From: Gammaproteobacteria bacterium
Lineage (GTDB): Bacteria > Pseudomonadota > Gammaproteobacteria > Pseudomonadales > Azotimanducaceae
NCBI GenBank assembly: GCA_004357385.1
Contig: SMWF01000006.1
Span: forward strand, 1-50,389
Length of the DNA stretch: 50,389 bases
Direction of reading: 5' to 3'
Under the pieces are notes generated by a model, which worked only from the letters and a program-made list of their open reading frames with translations, had not been told where the DNA came from and did not search any database. This document shows, piece after piece, positions 1-7,920 of this stretch. A program made the translations under genes and the position numbers. Numbering within the stretch: the stretch's first letter is position 1; every line of letters begins with the position of its first letter.

Positions 1-7
1 CGGGCGG

Positions 8-67
8 CGGTAGGCAGAAATTCCTGCGCCGCGCGAGGCACGGTGCGGCGCGAATCGCCGCCTACCG
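8..67. repeat. Imperfect nested palindrome at window edge
   Basis: Two nested inverted repeats are visible. An outer 8-bp pair (8-15 with 60-67) encloses an inner 7-bp GC-only stem (26-32 with 45-51). The outer right arm contains the stop codon (62-64, minus strand) of an open frame running from 190 to 62. The structure could be a factor-independent type of terminator without a T-run, or a dispersed palindromic repeat. I see no second copy in this window. Confidence 0.4.
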
Positions 68-308
68 GGCGTCCGGAAGTAGGGCAGCAAAATTGTCGGA
101 CAGGAAATAGCGGCGGGTCGCCGAATCGGCATCCGTGAGGGCGTCTTGAAACCGGCCCAGCGGGTCGTGGCCGCCTTCAGCGTGGGGTAGTCACCAGCGC
201 TCGCCCGGTGGAGCGAGCGTTTGGCCCGATGGGGTATGCTGGGTGATGACTCGTGTTTTTTCGCCTCCGTGCCCGCCCGGGCGAGCTTCGACCCGATGAT
301 TCGATAGC
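68..308. other. Non-coding leader before the first gene
   Basis: I find no convincing gene here. A minus-strand frame (190 to 62) encodes a plausible protein tail ending LLPDAR, but it has an in-frame TGA at 191-193 and no ATG or GTG start, so it may be a remnant or chance. The stretch should carry the promoter of the transporter gene that starts at 309, but I could not pick out convincing -35 and -10 boxes. Confidence 0.4.
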
Positions 309-1766
309 GTGTCCGATAAATCGAGGCGCAGAGCACCTCCCCAGGTGCCCAGGGGCACCCGACTGGTGTACGGGTTCGGCTCCGTGGCCGAGGGCATCAA
401 GAACACGGCGTTCAGCGTGTTCCTGTTGTTCTACTTTTCTCAGGTGCTCGGTCTGCCCGGAACGCTGGCGGGTGGGGCTATCTTCCTGGCGTTGTGCGTG
501 GACGCGGTCACCGACCCGCTGATTGGTTCCATCTCCGACAACTTCGTCTCGAAGATCGGTCGGCGGCACCCGTTCATGTACGCGGCCGCGATCCCCATGC
601 CGCTGTGCTTCTATTGGTTGTTCAACCCGCCCGCAGGGCTGGGGCACTGGGGGCTGTTCGCCTGGATGGCCGGTTTTGCGATCGGCGTGCGGTTCTCGAT
701 GACCCTGTTCAGCATTCCGACCGCGGCGCTGATCGCCGAGCTGACCAACGACTACGATGAGCGGACCACCCTGGTCAGCATTCGTTCGCTGTTCGGATGG
801 ATGGGCGGCCTGGGTATCTCGCAACTCGCGTACCTCGTGTTTTTCGTGCCCAGCGAGAACTTTGCCGATGGTCTGCTCGACCCATCGGCCTATGGCGGTT
901 TCGCCGCGGCGTGTGCGGTGCTGATCTTTATCGCCATCATCGTCTGCAGCGTTGGCACCCACCACACCATTCCGCGTTTGAAAACTCAGCCCAACCCAAC
1001 CCCGTTTTCCTGGGCACAATTCGTTTCAGACGTATCCCAGGTGCTTCACAATCACTCCTACGTGAATTTGATGATTGCGTCGTTCTTCATTTTTGTGGCT
1101 GCCGGGTTCAACGACGTGATGGGGTTATACGTCAACACCTACTTCTGGGAGTTCACCACCCAGCAGCTCGCCATGCTGGTCTGGGCACTTTTTCTCGCGC
1201 CCCTGTTGGCCGTCTCGTTGACGCCCGCGATCACACGGCGATTCGACAAGAAACGCACGATGATCACCCTGGCTGCCATCGCCATCGCGGTGGGACCCTT
1301 GCCGGTGATCGGCCGGCTGGTGGGTGTGATGCCAGAAAACGGGGCGCCGATGCTGTTGCCGCTCATCGTCGCGCACGCCACCGTGATCATTACCCTGGTG
1401 GTAGCAATCGGTATCGTCTATGCGTCGATGATCGCGGACACGGTGGATGAGAACGAACTGCTCAACGGCCGGCGTCAGGAAGGGGTGTTCATGGCCGCTA
1501 TCACGTTCGTCATCAAGGCGACCTCGGGCGTGGGTGGCTTCATTGCCGGCATCGCCTTGGATGTGATCGCATTTCCAACCCAGGCAGCGCCCGGGGCGGT
1601 GCCGCCTGAGACGCTATTCGGCCTCGGGCTGGTGGTTGGCCCGGGGTCTACCCTGCTTATCGTGGTGTCGTTGTTCTTCATGGCCCGTTATCGATTGACG
1701 CGTGAGCGGCACACCGAGATCTTGGAAGAGTTGGAGACCCGGCGCCAGTTGGCGGCGGCCGATTAA
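309..1766 (+). CDS. GPH-family (MelB-like) MFS symporter
   Basis: A 485-residue polytopic inner-membrane protein with about 12 hydrophobic segments. The N-terminal half has the glycoside-pentoside-hexuronide signature DAVTDPLIG (residues 65-73), followed by the cytoplasmic loop with KIGRRHPF, as in MelB-type cation:solute symporters. In non-enteric proteobacteria such proteins often sit in lipid, steroid or xenobiotic gene clusters and their substrate is rarely known, so a sugar should not be assumed. The start is a GTG with a weak ribosome site. An SDR gene follows 37 bases downstream on the same strand, so the two are probably cotranscribed. Family is secure; substrate is unknown. Confidence 0.88.
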   Translation: MSDKSRRRAPPQVPRGTRLVYGFGSVAEGIKNTAFSVFLLFYFSQVLGLPGTLAGGAIFLALCVDAVTDPLIGSISDNFVSKIGRRHPFMYAAAIPMPLCFYWLFNPPAGLGHWGLFAWMAGFAIGVRFSMTLFSIPTAALIAELTNDYDERTTLVSIRSLFGWMGGLGISQLAYLVFFVPSENFADGLLDPSAYGGFAAACAVLIFIAIIVCSVGTHHTIPRLKTQPNPTPFSWAQFVSDVSQVLHNHSYVNLMIASFFIFVAAGFNDVMGLYVNTYFWEFTTQQLAMLVWALFLAPLLAVSLTPAITRRFDKKRTMITLAAIAIAVGPLPVIGRLVGVMPENGAPMLLPLIVAHATVIITLVVAIGIVYASMIADTVDENELLNGRRQEGVFMAAITFVIKATSGVGGFIAGIALDVIAFPTQAAPGAVPPETLFGLGLVVGPGSTLLIVVSLFFMARYRLTRERHTEILEELETRRQLAAAD

Positions 1767-1803
1767 GCCCAGGGTCGTCCGTTCGTCAGCATAGGAGAGT
1801 TCG

Positions 1804-2634
1804 ATGCAGGACTTCGATCACAAGGTGGCGGTGATTACCGGCGGCGCGAGCGGCATCGGCTTCGCAACGGCTAACCAGCTCGGCGCACGGGGCGTAAATC
1901 TACTGCTCGCCGACATCGAGCCGGACGCGTTGCAGGAAGCGGCGGCCGCGTTACGCACCCGGCACGGGGTTCGCGTGGAAGAACAGGTCTGCAACGTCGC
2001 GCTCAAAGCCGACGTGGACGCATTGGCCGAGTTCGCCTTCGCTGAAATGGGCGGCGCCCACATCCTGTTCAACAACGCCGGCGTTGCGGTCGGCGGACCG
2101 GTCGCGGACATGAGTTACGACGACTGGCGCTGGATCATCGATGTGGATCTGTGGGGCGTGATCAACGGCGTGCATGCGTTTCTGCCGCGCATCCAGGCCC
2201 AGGGCCAGCCCGGACACATCCTGTTCACGGCATCGTTTGCCGGACTGGTACCGAACGTGGGCCTGGGCCCGTACTGCGTAGCGAAATACGGCGTGGTGGC
2301 GCTGGCTGAGGTGCTTGCGAAGGAACTGCGCGGTTCCGAAATCGGTGTTTCGGTACTCTGCCCCATGCGCGTTGGAACCAACATCGGGGATTCGCAGCGC
2401 AATCGCGATGCAACCTACCGCGGCGGCGAGGACAGCTCTGTTGTTGACGATCAGGACGAATCGAACGAAGACATGGCCGGACGCGTGCTCGACGTCGATG
2501 ATGTCGCTGCGATGGTGATTGAAGCGATCGAGGCGAACGAACTCTATATCCTGCCGCATCCCGAAAGCCGGGAGTCGATCAAGCGTCGCTTTGCCCGGAT
2601 AGATGGCACCTTCGAGCGCCAACGAGTTTTGTAG
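1804..2634 (+). CDS. Short-chain dehydrogenase/reductase
   Basis: A 276-residue classical SDR. The Rossmann glycine motif TGGASGIG lies at residues 12-19, NNAG at 90-93, the catalytic Ser at 144, and the YxxxK pair at Tyr157 and Lys161. It should oxidise or reduce a hydroxyl/keto group with NAD(P)(H) in the cytoplasm. The C-terminal tail after residue 215 (acidic, then VDDVAAMVIEAI) is typical of SDRs in lipid and steroid catabolic clusters. A ribosome site (AGGAGAG) precedes the ATG. It follows the symporter and may process the imported compound. Substrate is unknown. Confidence 0.9.
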   Translation: MQDFDHKVAVITGGASGIGFATANQLGARGVNLLLADIEPDALQEAAAALRTRHGVRVEEQVCNVALKADVDALAEFAFAEMGGAHILFNNAGVAVGGPVADMSYDDWRWIIDVDLWGVINGVHAFLPRIQAQGQPGHILFTASFAGLVPNVGLGPYCVAKYGVVALAEVLAKELRGSEIGVSVLCPMRVGTNIGDSQRNRDATYRGGEDSSVVDDQDESNEDMAGRVLDVDDVAAMVIEAIEANELYILPHPESRESIKRRFARIDGTFERQRVL

Positions 2635-2686
2635 TTGCTGGTTCTACCACTACCGGACCCCTGTGGTCACCCGCTGAACAACGGGC

Positions 2687-3280
2687 TCAGCGCACCGCTA
2701 TGGATTCCCGGTTCCAGGGCGTCAGGGTGCCCGCCTGAGGATCCTGGAACGACTCGGGCAATTCTTCGATCATGTTCCAGGTCGCCGCCAGACGGCCGAA
2801 GCCGACGAAAAATGCCACGGTCATCCCCAGTTCGACGAGCTGCGCCTCGCTGAAGTGCTCGCGCAATCCGTCGTAGGTGTCGTCGTCGATGCTCAGGTGG
2901 TTGGTCGCGAAGGCTTCCCCGTAGGCGAGCGCGGCCTTCTCCGCCGCGCTGAGATCGTCGGCCTCGAGTGGATTTTCCAGCGAGCACACCAGATCCTCGT
3001 TCAGCCCGGCGTCCAGGGCGTCCTGATAGCGAATCGCCATGCAGCTCTTGCATTGGTTGTGGAACGCAATGCGCAGCCGCACCAACTCGACCAGCCGATC
3101 CGGCAGTGTTCGATTGATCTTCAGCGCGCCACCGAATGCCGCCAGGCCCTTCGCCTGGCCGGGACAGTGCGCGAACATGCGCATCAAGCCTTGCTCCAGG
3201 GGCGTGGCGCTATCGGCGTGGGTCAGATCGCGCAGTTCCGGGTCCCACTGTTCCGGCTGCAGTATTTCGATTCGGCTCAT
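2687..3280 (-). CDS. Carboxymuconolactone decarboxylase/AhpD-family protein
   Basis: About 197 residues from the ATG at 3280, where homology to the family begins; a longer frame reaches 3316. The helical CMD fold is visible, with CKSC at residues 77-80 followed by MAIR. Active AhpD-like members carry CxxCxxxH, where His is the proton relay; here that position is Arg84. The redox pair of cysteines is intact, so a peroxidase-like thiol chemistry is possible, but the missing His makes it uncertain. It is convergent with the SDR upstream and divergent from the phosphate operon. The family call is good; the activity is open. Confidence 0.8.
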   Translation of the reverse strand: MSRIEILQPEQWDPELRDLTHADSATPLEQGLMRMFAHCPGQAKGLAAFGGALKINRTLPDRLVELVRLRIAFHNQCKSCMAIRYQDALDAGLNEDLVCSLENPLEADDLSAAEKAALAYGEAFATNHLSIDDDTYDGLREHFSEAQLVELGMTVAFFVGFGRLAATWNMIEELPESFQDPQAGTLTPWNRESIAVR

Positions 3281-3369
3281 CGTGTCGTCCTGTTGCTCTG
3301 GTCTCGCCGCTGTCACGATAACGTAACATAGCTATGGTCACATCACGTCTGCACAGGAGGTCGAGTCAT

Positions 3370-3408
3370 ATGAACAGGCTTACTGGCAAGGGAAACATCA
3401 GCCGATGA
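3370..3408 (+). CDS. 12-codon upstream ORF (leader) of the phosphate operon
   Basis: A minimal ORF encoding MNRLTGKGNISR. It has the best ribosome site of the region, AGGAGG at 3355-3360, nine bases before its ATG. Its stop overlaps the start of the following DUF47 gene as ATGA (3405-3408). The DUF47 start has no Shine-Dalgarno of its own, so ribosomes probably reach it by termination-reinitiation on this small ORF. Whether the peptide itself matters is unknown. It may only be a translational coupling device. Confidence 0.5.
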   Translation: MNRLTGKGNISR

Positions 3409-4085
3409 CGGTCACCAGTTATGCATCGCGAATATTCGGACGCTCGCCGTTCAAGCCGCTGCAAGTCCACATCGGCATCTGTAACGCGTGCGCGGAACTC
3501 GTGGTGCCTGTCCTGCAAGCAAGCAACGCCGGTGACTGGTCCGAGGTCCAGAACCTGCGCGTGCGCATGGTGGAACTGGAACACGATGCCGACGAGATCA
3601 AGCGTGAAATTCGCACCCACTTGCCCAAGGGCTTCTTTTTGCCGGTGGCGCGGCGCGATTTGCTGGACCTGCTGACCCAGCAGGATCAGATGGCTAACAA
3701 AGGCAAAGGCATTGCGGGTCTGCTGCTCGGCCGAAAGCTCAGATTTCCCGAGCCGGTGCAGAAGGGACTCATCGAGTTTGCGCAGCATTGCGTTGCAGTC
3801 GACGAGCGTGCCAAGGAACTGATTGGCGAGCTGGACGAATTGCTCGATACGGGGTTCAGGGGCGCAGAAGTGAAGCGGGTGCGGGCAATGATTCACGAGC
3901 TCGATCTCGCGGAGCGTGGTTGTGATGCCAAGGAAGTCGAGGTTCGCGCGGAACTGTTCGCGCTGGAACACGACCTGCCGGCAATAGACGTTGTGTTTAT
4001 GTATCGCGTCATCGAATGGATCGGGGATCTGGCCAACATTGGCCAGCGCATCGGTCATCGGTTGGAGATGTTGCTTGCCGGCTGA
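3405..4085 (+). CDS. DUF47/TIGR00153 PhoU-like protein
   Basis: A 226-residue, largely helical cytoplasmic protein of the DUF47 family (TIGR00153), related to PhoU. It shows the acidic metal-binding-like pattern VELEHDADEIKREI near residues 57-70 and a repeat of it in the C-terminal half (ELDLAERGCDAKEVEVR). These proteins are almost always encoded directly before PiT phosphate transporters and are thought to regulate or gate them. That arrangement is present here: a PiT gene begins 57 bases downstream. Translation appears coupled to the short ORF that overlaps its start. Confidence 0.88.
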   Translation: MTVTSYASRIFGRSPFKPLQVHIGICNACAELVVPVLQASNAGDWSEVQNLRVRMVELEHDADEIKREIRTHLPKGFFLPVARRDLLDLLTQQDQMANKGKGIAGLLLGRKLRFPEPVQKGLIEFAQHCVAVDERAKELIGELDELLDTGFRGAEVKRVRAMIHELDLAERGCDAKEVEVRAELFALEHDLPAIDVVFMYRVIEWIGDLANIGQRIGHRLEMLLAG

Positions 4086-4142
4086 GCGAACACCTGGTCC
4101 TTACGATCAACTAAACGTAATCCACACGAAGAGGGTTGATCT

Positions 4143-5399
4143 GTGGACCTAACGTACATTCTGCTGGGTCTGGCTGGACTGTTTGGCCTGTACATGGCCT
4201 GGGGAATCGGGGCCAACGATGTCGCTAATGCGATGGCCACATCCGTTGGCGCGCGCGCAGTGACGGTGCCCCAGGCGATCATGATCGCGGCCGTTTTCGA
4301 GTTTCTCGGTGCGTTTCTCGCCGGCGGCGAAGTCACCTCGACCATTCGCAAAGGCATCATCGATGCCGGGATGCTGAGCGGTGATCCGAACGTTCTGGTG
4401 CTTGGCATGCTTGCGTCGCTGCTGGCGGCGGCGGTCTGGCTGACGATCGCGTCGCGCGCCGGCTGGCCGGTTTCAACCACCCATTCCATCGTCGGCGCGA
4501 TCGTCGGATTCGCCACCATCACCATCGGGGTCGAATCCGTTCATTGGGACAAGGTCGGGGCCATCGCCGCGAGCTGGATCGTTTCACCGTTCTTGGCCGG
4601 GACCCTCGCCTTCGTGCTGGTGATGAGCGTGCAGCGGCTGATCTTTTCCCACGATGATCCGGAAAAGTATGCGCGGCGTTACGTTCCAATGTACGTGTTC
4701 ATGACCGCAATGATGATTGGTCTGGTGACCTTCATGAAGGGCTTGAAGCACGTGGGCCTGGACATTTCCCTGGACACCGCCGTGCTGTACTCGGTGATCT
4801 TCGCGACGTTTATCATGGCGGCGTCCAAGTTTGCGCTCAGCCGACTGAGTTTCGATTCCGCGTCATCCAACGTCGACGGCTTTCACTTTGCCCGCGTCGA
4901 ACGCATCTTCGCGGTGCTGATGGTTGTGACCGCCTGCTCCATGGCGTTCGCGCATGGCTCGAACGATGTGGCCAACGCCATCGGTCCGGTGGCGGCGGTG
5001 ATTTCGATCGTGACCAGCGGTGAGGTGCTGCAGCAATCGGTGGTGCCCGTCTGGGTGTTGCTGCTGGGGAGTGTGGGAATCGTGGTCGGGCTGGCAACCT
5101 TCGGCTATCGGGTGATTGCCACGGTGGGCACCCAGATCACCGAACTTACGCCCAGTCGCGGTTTCGCCGCCGAGCTTGCGGCCGCATCGACGGTGGTAGT
5201 CGCCAGTGCCACGGGGCTCCCGATTTCCACGACCCACACGCTGGTGGGCGCGGTGCTGGGCGTTGGCCTGGCCCGGGGAATCGGCGCGCTCAACATGCGC
5301 GTCATCCGCGGCATCTTCCTGTCCTGGCTGGTGACCTTGCCCGTGGGCGCATTTCTGTCGGTGATCTTCTACTACATGCTGAGCGCCGCGCTGCTCTAG
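4143..5399 (+). CDS. pit: PiT-family inorganic phosphate transporter
   Basis: A 418-residue inner-membrane protein with the inverted-repeat architecture of PiT/PHO-4 transporters. Each half carries the family signature: GANDVANA at residues 23-30 and GSNDVANA near 275. Both halves also have the STTH element (PVSTTHS and PISTTHT). It should take up metal-phosphate or Pi driven by the proton or sodium gradient. The start is GTG, preceded by GAAGAGG. It forms a two-gene unit with the DUF47 gene. The first palindrome of the repeat cluster at 5399-5505 begins at its stop codon and may end its transcript. Confidence 0.93.
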   Translation: MDLTYILLGLAGLFGLYMAWGIGANDVANAMATSVGARAVTVPQAIMIAAVFEFLGAFLAGGEVTSTIRKGIIDAGMLSGDPNVLVLGMLASLLAAAVWLTIASRAGWPVSTTHSIVGAIVGFATITIGVESVHWDKVGAIAASWIVSPFLAGTLAFVLVMSVQRLIFSHDDPEKYARRYVPMYVFMTAMMIGLVTFMKGLKHVGLDISLDTAVLYSVIFATFIMAASKFALSRLSFDSASSNVDGFHFARVERIFAVLMVVTACSMAFAHGSNDVANAIGPVAAVISIVTSGEVLQQSVVPVWVLLLGSVGIVVGLATFGYRVIATVGTQITELTPSRGFAAELAAASTVVVASATGLPISTTHTLVGAVLGVGLARGIGALNMRVIRGIFLSWLVTLPVGAFLSVIFYYMLSAALL

Positions 5400-5505
5400 G
5401 GCGCTTGTCCTCAAGCGCCGGCGCTTGAGGACAAGCGCCCTACACGCCCTTCGGCGCTTGAGGACAAGCGCCCTACCGCCCTCCGGCGCTTGGGGACAAG
5501 CGCCC
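5399..5505. repeat. Cluster of four 21-bp palindromic units
   Basis: Four near-identical 21-bp units lie at 5399-5419 (inverted), 5420-5440, 5453-5473 and 5485-5505 (one base different in the centre). Each unit is itself a hairpin (GCGCTTG/CAAGCGC arms). Units 1 and 2 together form a perfect 42-bp inverted repeat. The spacers are 12 and 11 bases. The cluster fills the gap between two convergent genes, where REP-like elements are common, and could end transcription from both sides or protect mRNA 3' ends. There are no A/T tracts next to the stems. Confidence 0.85.
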
Positions 5506-5508
5506 TCT

Positions 5509-7170
5509 TCAGCGTTGCAATTTGATGCCCGCCGCCTCCCGATCCCAGCAGTCTTGCGTGATGCCTTCGTTCTTCAACTTGAATTTCTCGACCCGCTCGC
5601 TCGGCGTCTTGGGCATCTCGGCGCGGATTGCGATGTAGCGGGGAATGGCGAAATACGCCATGCGCGGCTCGCACCACCGGACCAGTTCTTCTTCGGTGGC
5701 ACTGTGGCCCTCCTTGAGCACCACGACGGCTTTGACTTCCTCCTCGCCGACATCCGAAGGGACGCCGACGACGGCGGATTCCAACACGGCCGGGTGCGAG
5801 CTGATCACCGATTCCACTTCAAACGAAGAGATGTTCTCGCCCCGGCGACGTATCGCTTGTTTCTTGCGATCGACGAAATAGAAGTAGCCCTCTTCATCCA
5901 TCCGGCCCAGATCGCCGGTGTGAATCCAGTTGTTCTTGAACAGTTCCAGGGTGGCCTCGGGCTGGTTGTAGTAACCCGGGGAGCCGACGAACATCCGTTG
6001 CGAACGGGCGATGAATTCGCCCAGCGACCCGGGCGCCACCTCGTTGTCGTTGTCGTCGACGATCCTGACATCCCAGCCGGTGATGGCCTGTCCGCAGGAA
6101 CCGGCGCGCGGCGCATCGAACGGGCTGGCGAGACAGCAATAGCACTCGGTCATGCCGTACACTTCCAGCAGCTTGGTGTTGAATCGCTCCTGGAAGGCAT
6201 GCCACTCGTCGGCTGGCGCGGCCGCCCCGACCATCAGCCGTAAGGGGTTGTCCGCGTCGTCGTCGCGGGGCTCCTGTTTCAGCAGGATCGGAATGATGCC
6301 GCCAATGTAGTTGGCTTCAGTGCACTTCCAGCGCCGGCAATCGTCCCACAGCTGGCTGGCCGAGAATCGCTCGACGATCACTGCCTTGGCGTCGGCGAGA
6401 ATGGCCGGCCCGATGGTGATTCCCTGGGCATTGCCGTGAAAGAACGGCAGTCCCGAGTAGAGGATGTCGTCCTCCGTATAGCGCGAGTACTTCACGGACT
6501 CGGCCCAGATCTCGTACCAGTAGTGATGGCTCAACATCACGCCCTTGGACACGCCGGTGGTACCCGAGGTGTAGAGGATCGACGCAAGGTCGCTGAAGTG
6601 CGTGGTCGCATCAGGCGTGGTGGCGGGTCGATCGCTCAGCTCGTGGTAGGACAGTGTCTCGAAGCCCGACCAGTCCGGAAACGCGGTACCGCTGTTTGAT
6701 TTGTCGGTGAAGATGATGTTGCGGACCGTTTTCAGGTCTGAAGCGATTCCTTCGAGGCGGTCCAGGTACTCGACGTCGGCCAGCAGGGCGACACAGTCGG
6801 ACTGGACGATTTGATAGGTGAGCCCGTCGCCCTTGAGCGCCACGTTGATGGGAACTTCCACGGCGCCGATCTTGTTCAGCCCGAACCAGCTGTACAGGAA
6901 CTCCGGACAGTTCGGCAGCATGATGGCCACCTTGTCGCCGGGTTGGAGGCCGAGTGCCAGGTAGCCGTTGGCGGCTCTGTTGATGCCGTCGTTCAACTCG
7001 CCCAGGGTGATCGGATCGTCGCGAAACTGAAACACCACGTGATTCGGATTCTGCCGGGCTTTGTCCTCGATTATCTTGTGCAGTACCCGCTCATCCTGAG
7101 GGTAGTCGTGCATCTGCCACGACTCCCACTTGGCGGCTGCGCGGTCGAACTTGTCATCCCATTGGCCCAT
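5509..7170 (-). CDS. AMP-forming acyl-CoA ligase (CaiC/FadD-like)
   Basis: A 553-residue ANL-superfamily enzyme that should activate a carboxylic acid to its CoA ester through an acyl-adenylate. The ATP-binding P-loop TSGTTGVSKG is at residues 201-210, followed by YGMTE, HTGDLG and the hinge region RRRGENISSFEVE. The A10 segment near the C terminus reads TPSERVEKFKL where the catalytic lysine is usually found in TGKxxK; a lysine lies three residues later. This variant occurs in a CaiC-like subgroup as far as I recall. It is followed on the minus strand by the repeat cluster. The PNPOx gene upstream lies 44 bases away and is probably cotranscribed. Substrate is unknown. Confidence 0.9.
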   Translation of the reverse strand: MGQWDDKFDRAAAKWESWQMHDYPQDERVLHKIIEDKARQNPNHVVFQFRDDPITLGELNDGINRAANGYLALGLQPGDKVAIMLPNCPEFLYSWFGLNKIGAVEVPINVALKGDGLTYQIVQSDCVALLADVEYLDRLEGIASDLKTVRNIIFTDKSNSGTAFPDWSGFETLSYHELSDRPATTPDATTHFSDLASILYTSGTTGVSKGVMLSHHYWYEIWAESVKYSRYTEDDILYSGLPFFHGNAQGITIGPAILADAKAVIVERFSASQLWDDCRRWKCTEANYIGGIIPILLKQEPRDDDADNPLRLMVGAAAPADEWHAFQERFNTKLLEVYGMTECYCCLASPFDAPRAGSCGQAITGWDVRIVDDNDNEVAPGSLGEFIARSQRMFVGSPGYYNQPEATLELFKNNWIHTGDLGRMDEEGYFYFVDRKKQAIRRRGENISSFEVESVISSHPAVLESAVVGVPSDVGEEEVKAVVVLKEGHSATEEELVRWCEPRMAYFAIPRYIAIRAEMPKTPSERVEKFKLKNEGITQDCWDREAAGIKLQR

Positions 7171-7214
7171 GGCCGTTTCCCCCTAGTTGACTTAGATCGC
7201 AGGGCGGTGACGCG

Positions 7215-7790
7215 TTACAGGTCCTTGACCATGTCGTAAGACTCGCCGAACCACACACCTTTCTGATAGGACTGGACCATCTTGCCGAAGTCCCAGGAAA
7301 TGGTTTTGTCTGGTATCACCTTGATGATCGCGCGCAACGGCGTATGCACACCCTTGAAGGCGGCCTGGCGGATCTCCTCGTCCTTCAAGTCCCACCAGTA
7401 CTTGTCGATGATCGCCCAGTGGACCTTCGTCCTGAGGTCTTCGTCCGTGCTGACCTCGGCGTTGCCGATCAGCAGGATGGCTTTCTGCCGATTGGCGTTG
7501 GATCCGTCGTTGTGAATGCTGACGGAGATCTTCGGGTTCGCTTCCAGATCGTGAACTTTCTTGCGGTACTTCTGGATGCTGCTCATGTACAGAAAGCCAT
7601 CCATGATTACGTAGAACATCGGGGTCACGATCGGATAGCCCTTCTTGTTCACGTGCGCCATTTCGCAGTAGCAGTTGTGATTGAACAGGGTGTCGAACTC
7701 GTCGGGCTCCATGGGGTAGTCCGTGGCGACTTGTACCCGTTCGAGCTTCTCGGGGTCGAATACCGGGGTGGTTGCTTCGTTGTCCGCCAT
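7215..7790 (-). CDS. Pyridoxamine 5'-phosphate oxidase-like flavin/F420-type protein
   Basis: About 191 residues starting at the ATG at 7790, which has GAGGAG upstream; a longer frame reaches 7850. The split beta-barrel of PNPOx-like proteins is seen in the pattern GYPIVTPMFYVIMDGFLYMSS, then the strand with ISVSIHN. Such proteins bind FMN, F420 or haem and are mostly of unknown role. It is related in layout to the other PNPOx protein at 26496-27071. It lies upstream of the acyl-CoA ligase on the same strand and probably shares its transcript. No substrate can be inferred. Confidence 0.8.
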   Translation of the reverse strand: MADNEATTPVFDPEKLERVQVATDYPMEPDEFDTLFNHNCYCEMAHVNKKGYPIVTPMFYVIMDGFLYMSSIQKYRKKVHDLEANPKISVSIHNDGSNANRQKAILLIGNAEVSTDEDLRTKVHWAIIDKYWWDLKDEEIRQAAFKGVHTPLRAIIKVIPDKTISWDFGKMVQSYQKGVWFGESYDMVKDL

Positions 7791-7920
7791 GTTCTGGGCT
7801 CCTCGCTGATCAATCGTAGCCGGGTACTTTACCCCGAGACAGGGGGTCAACTCACCCGATCTTCTTGAACGTAATCCGGACTGTTAGCATGGGGGACCAG
7901 CGCCCAGAACCGAGGTCGAG

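Noticed and set aside
62..190. Minus-strand frame with a plausible protein tail (ends LLPDAR)
   Set aside because: In-frame TGA at 191-193 and no ATG or GTG start leave only 42 codons. It may be the remnant of a lost gene, but nothing confirms this.
177..1019. 280-codon minus-strand open frame at the start
   Set aside because: Antisense to the GPH-type symporter; composition is that of a GC-driven shadow.
5399..5505. Possible CRISPR array
   Set aside because: Spacers are only 11-12 bases and there is one inverted copy, each unit being a palindrome; no cas genes are present.
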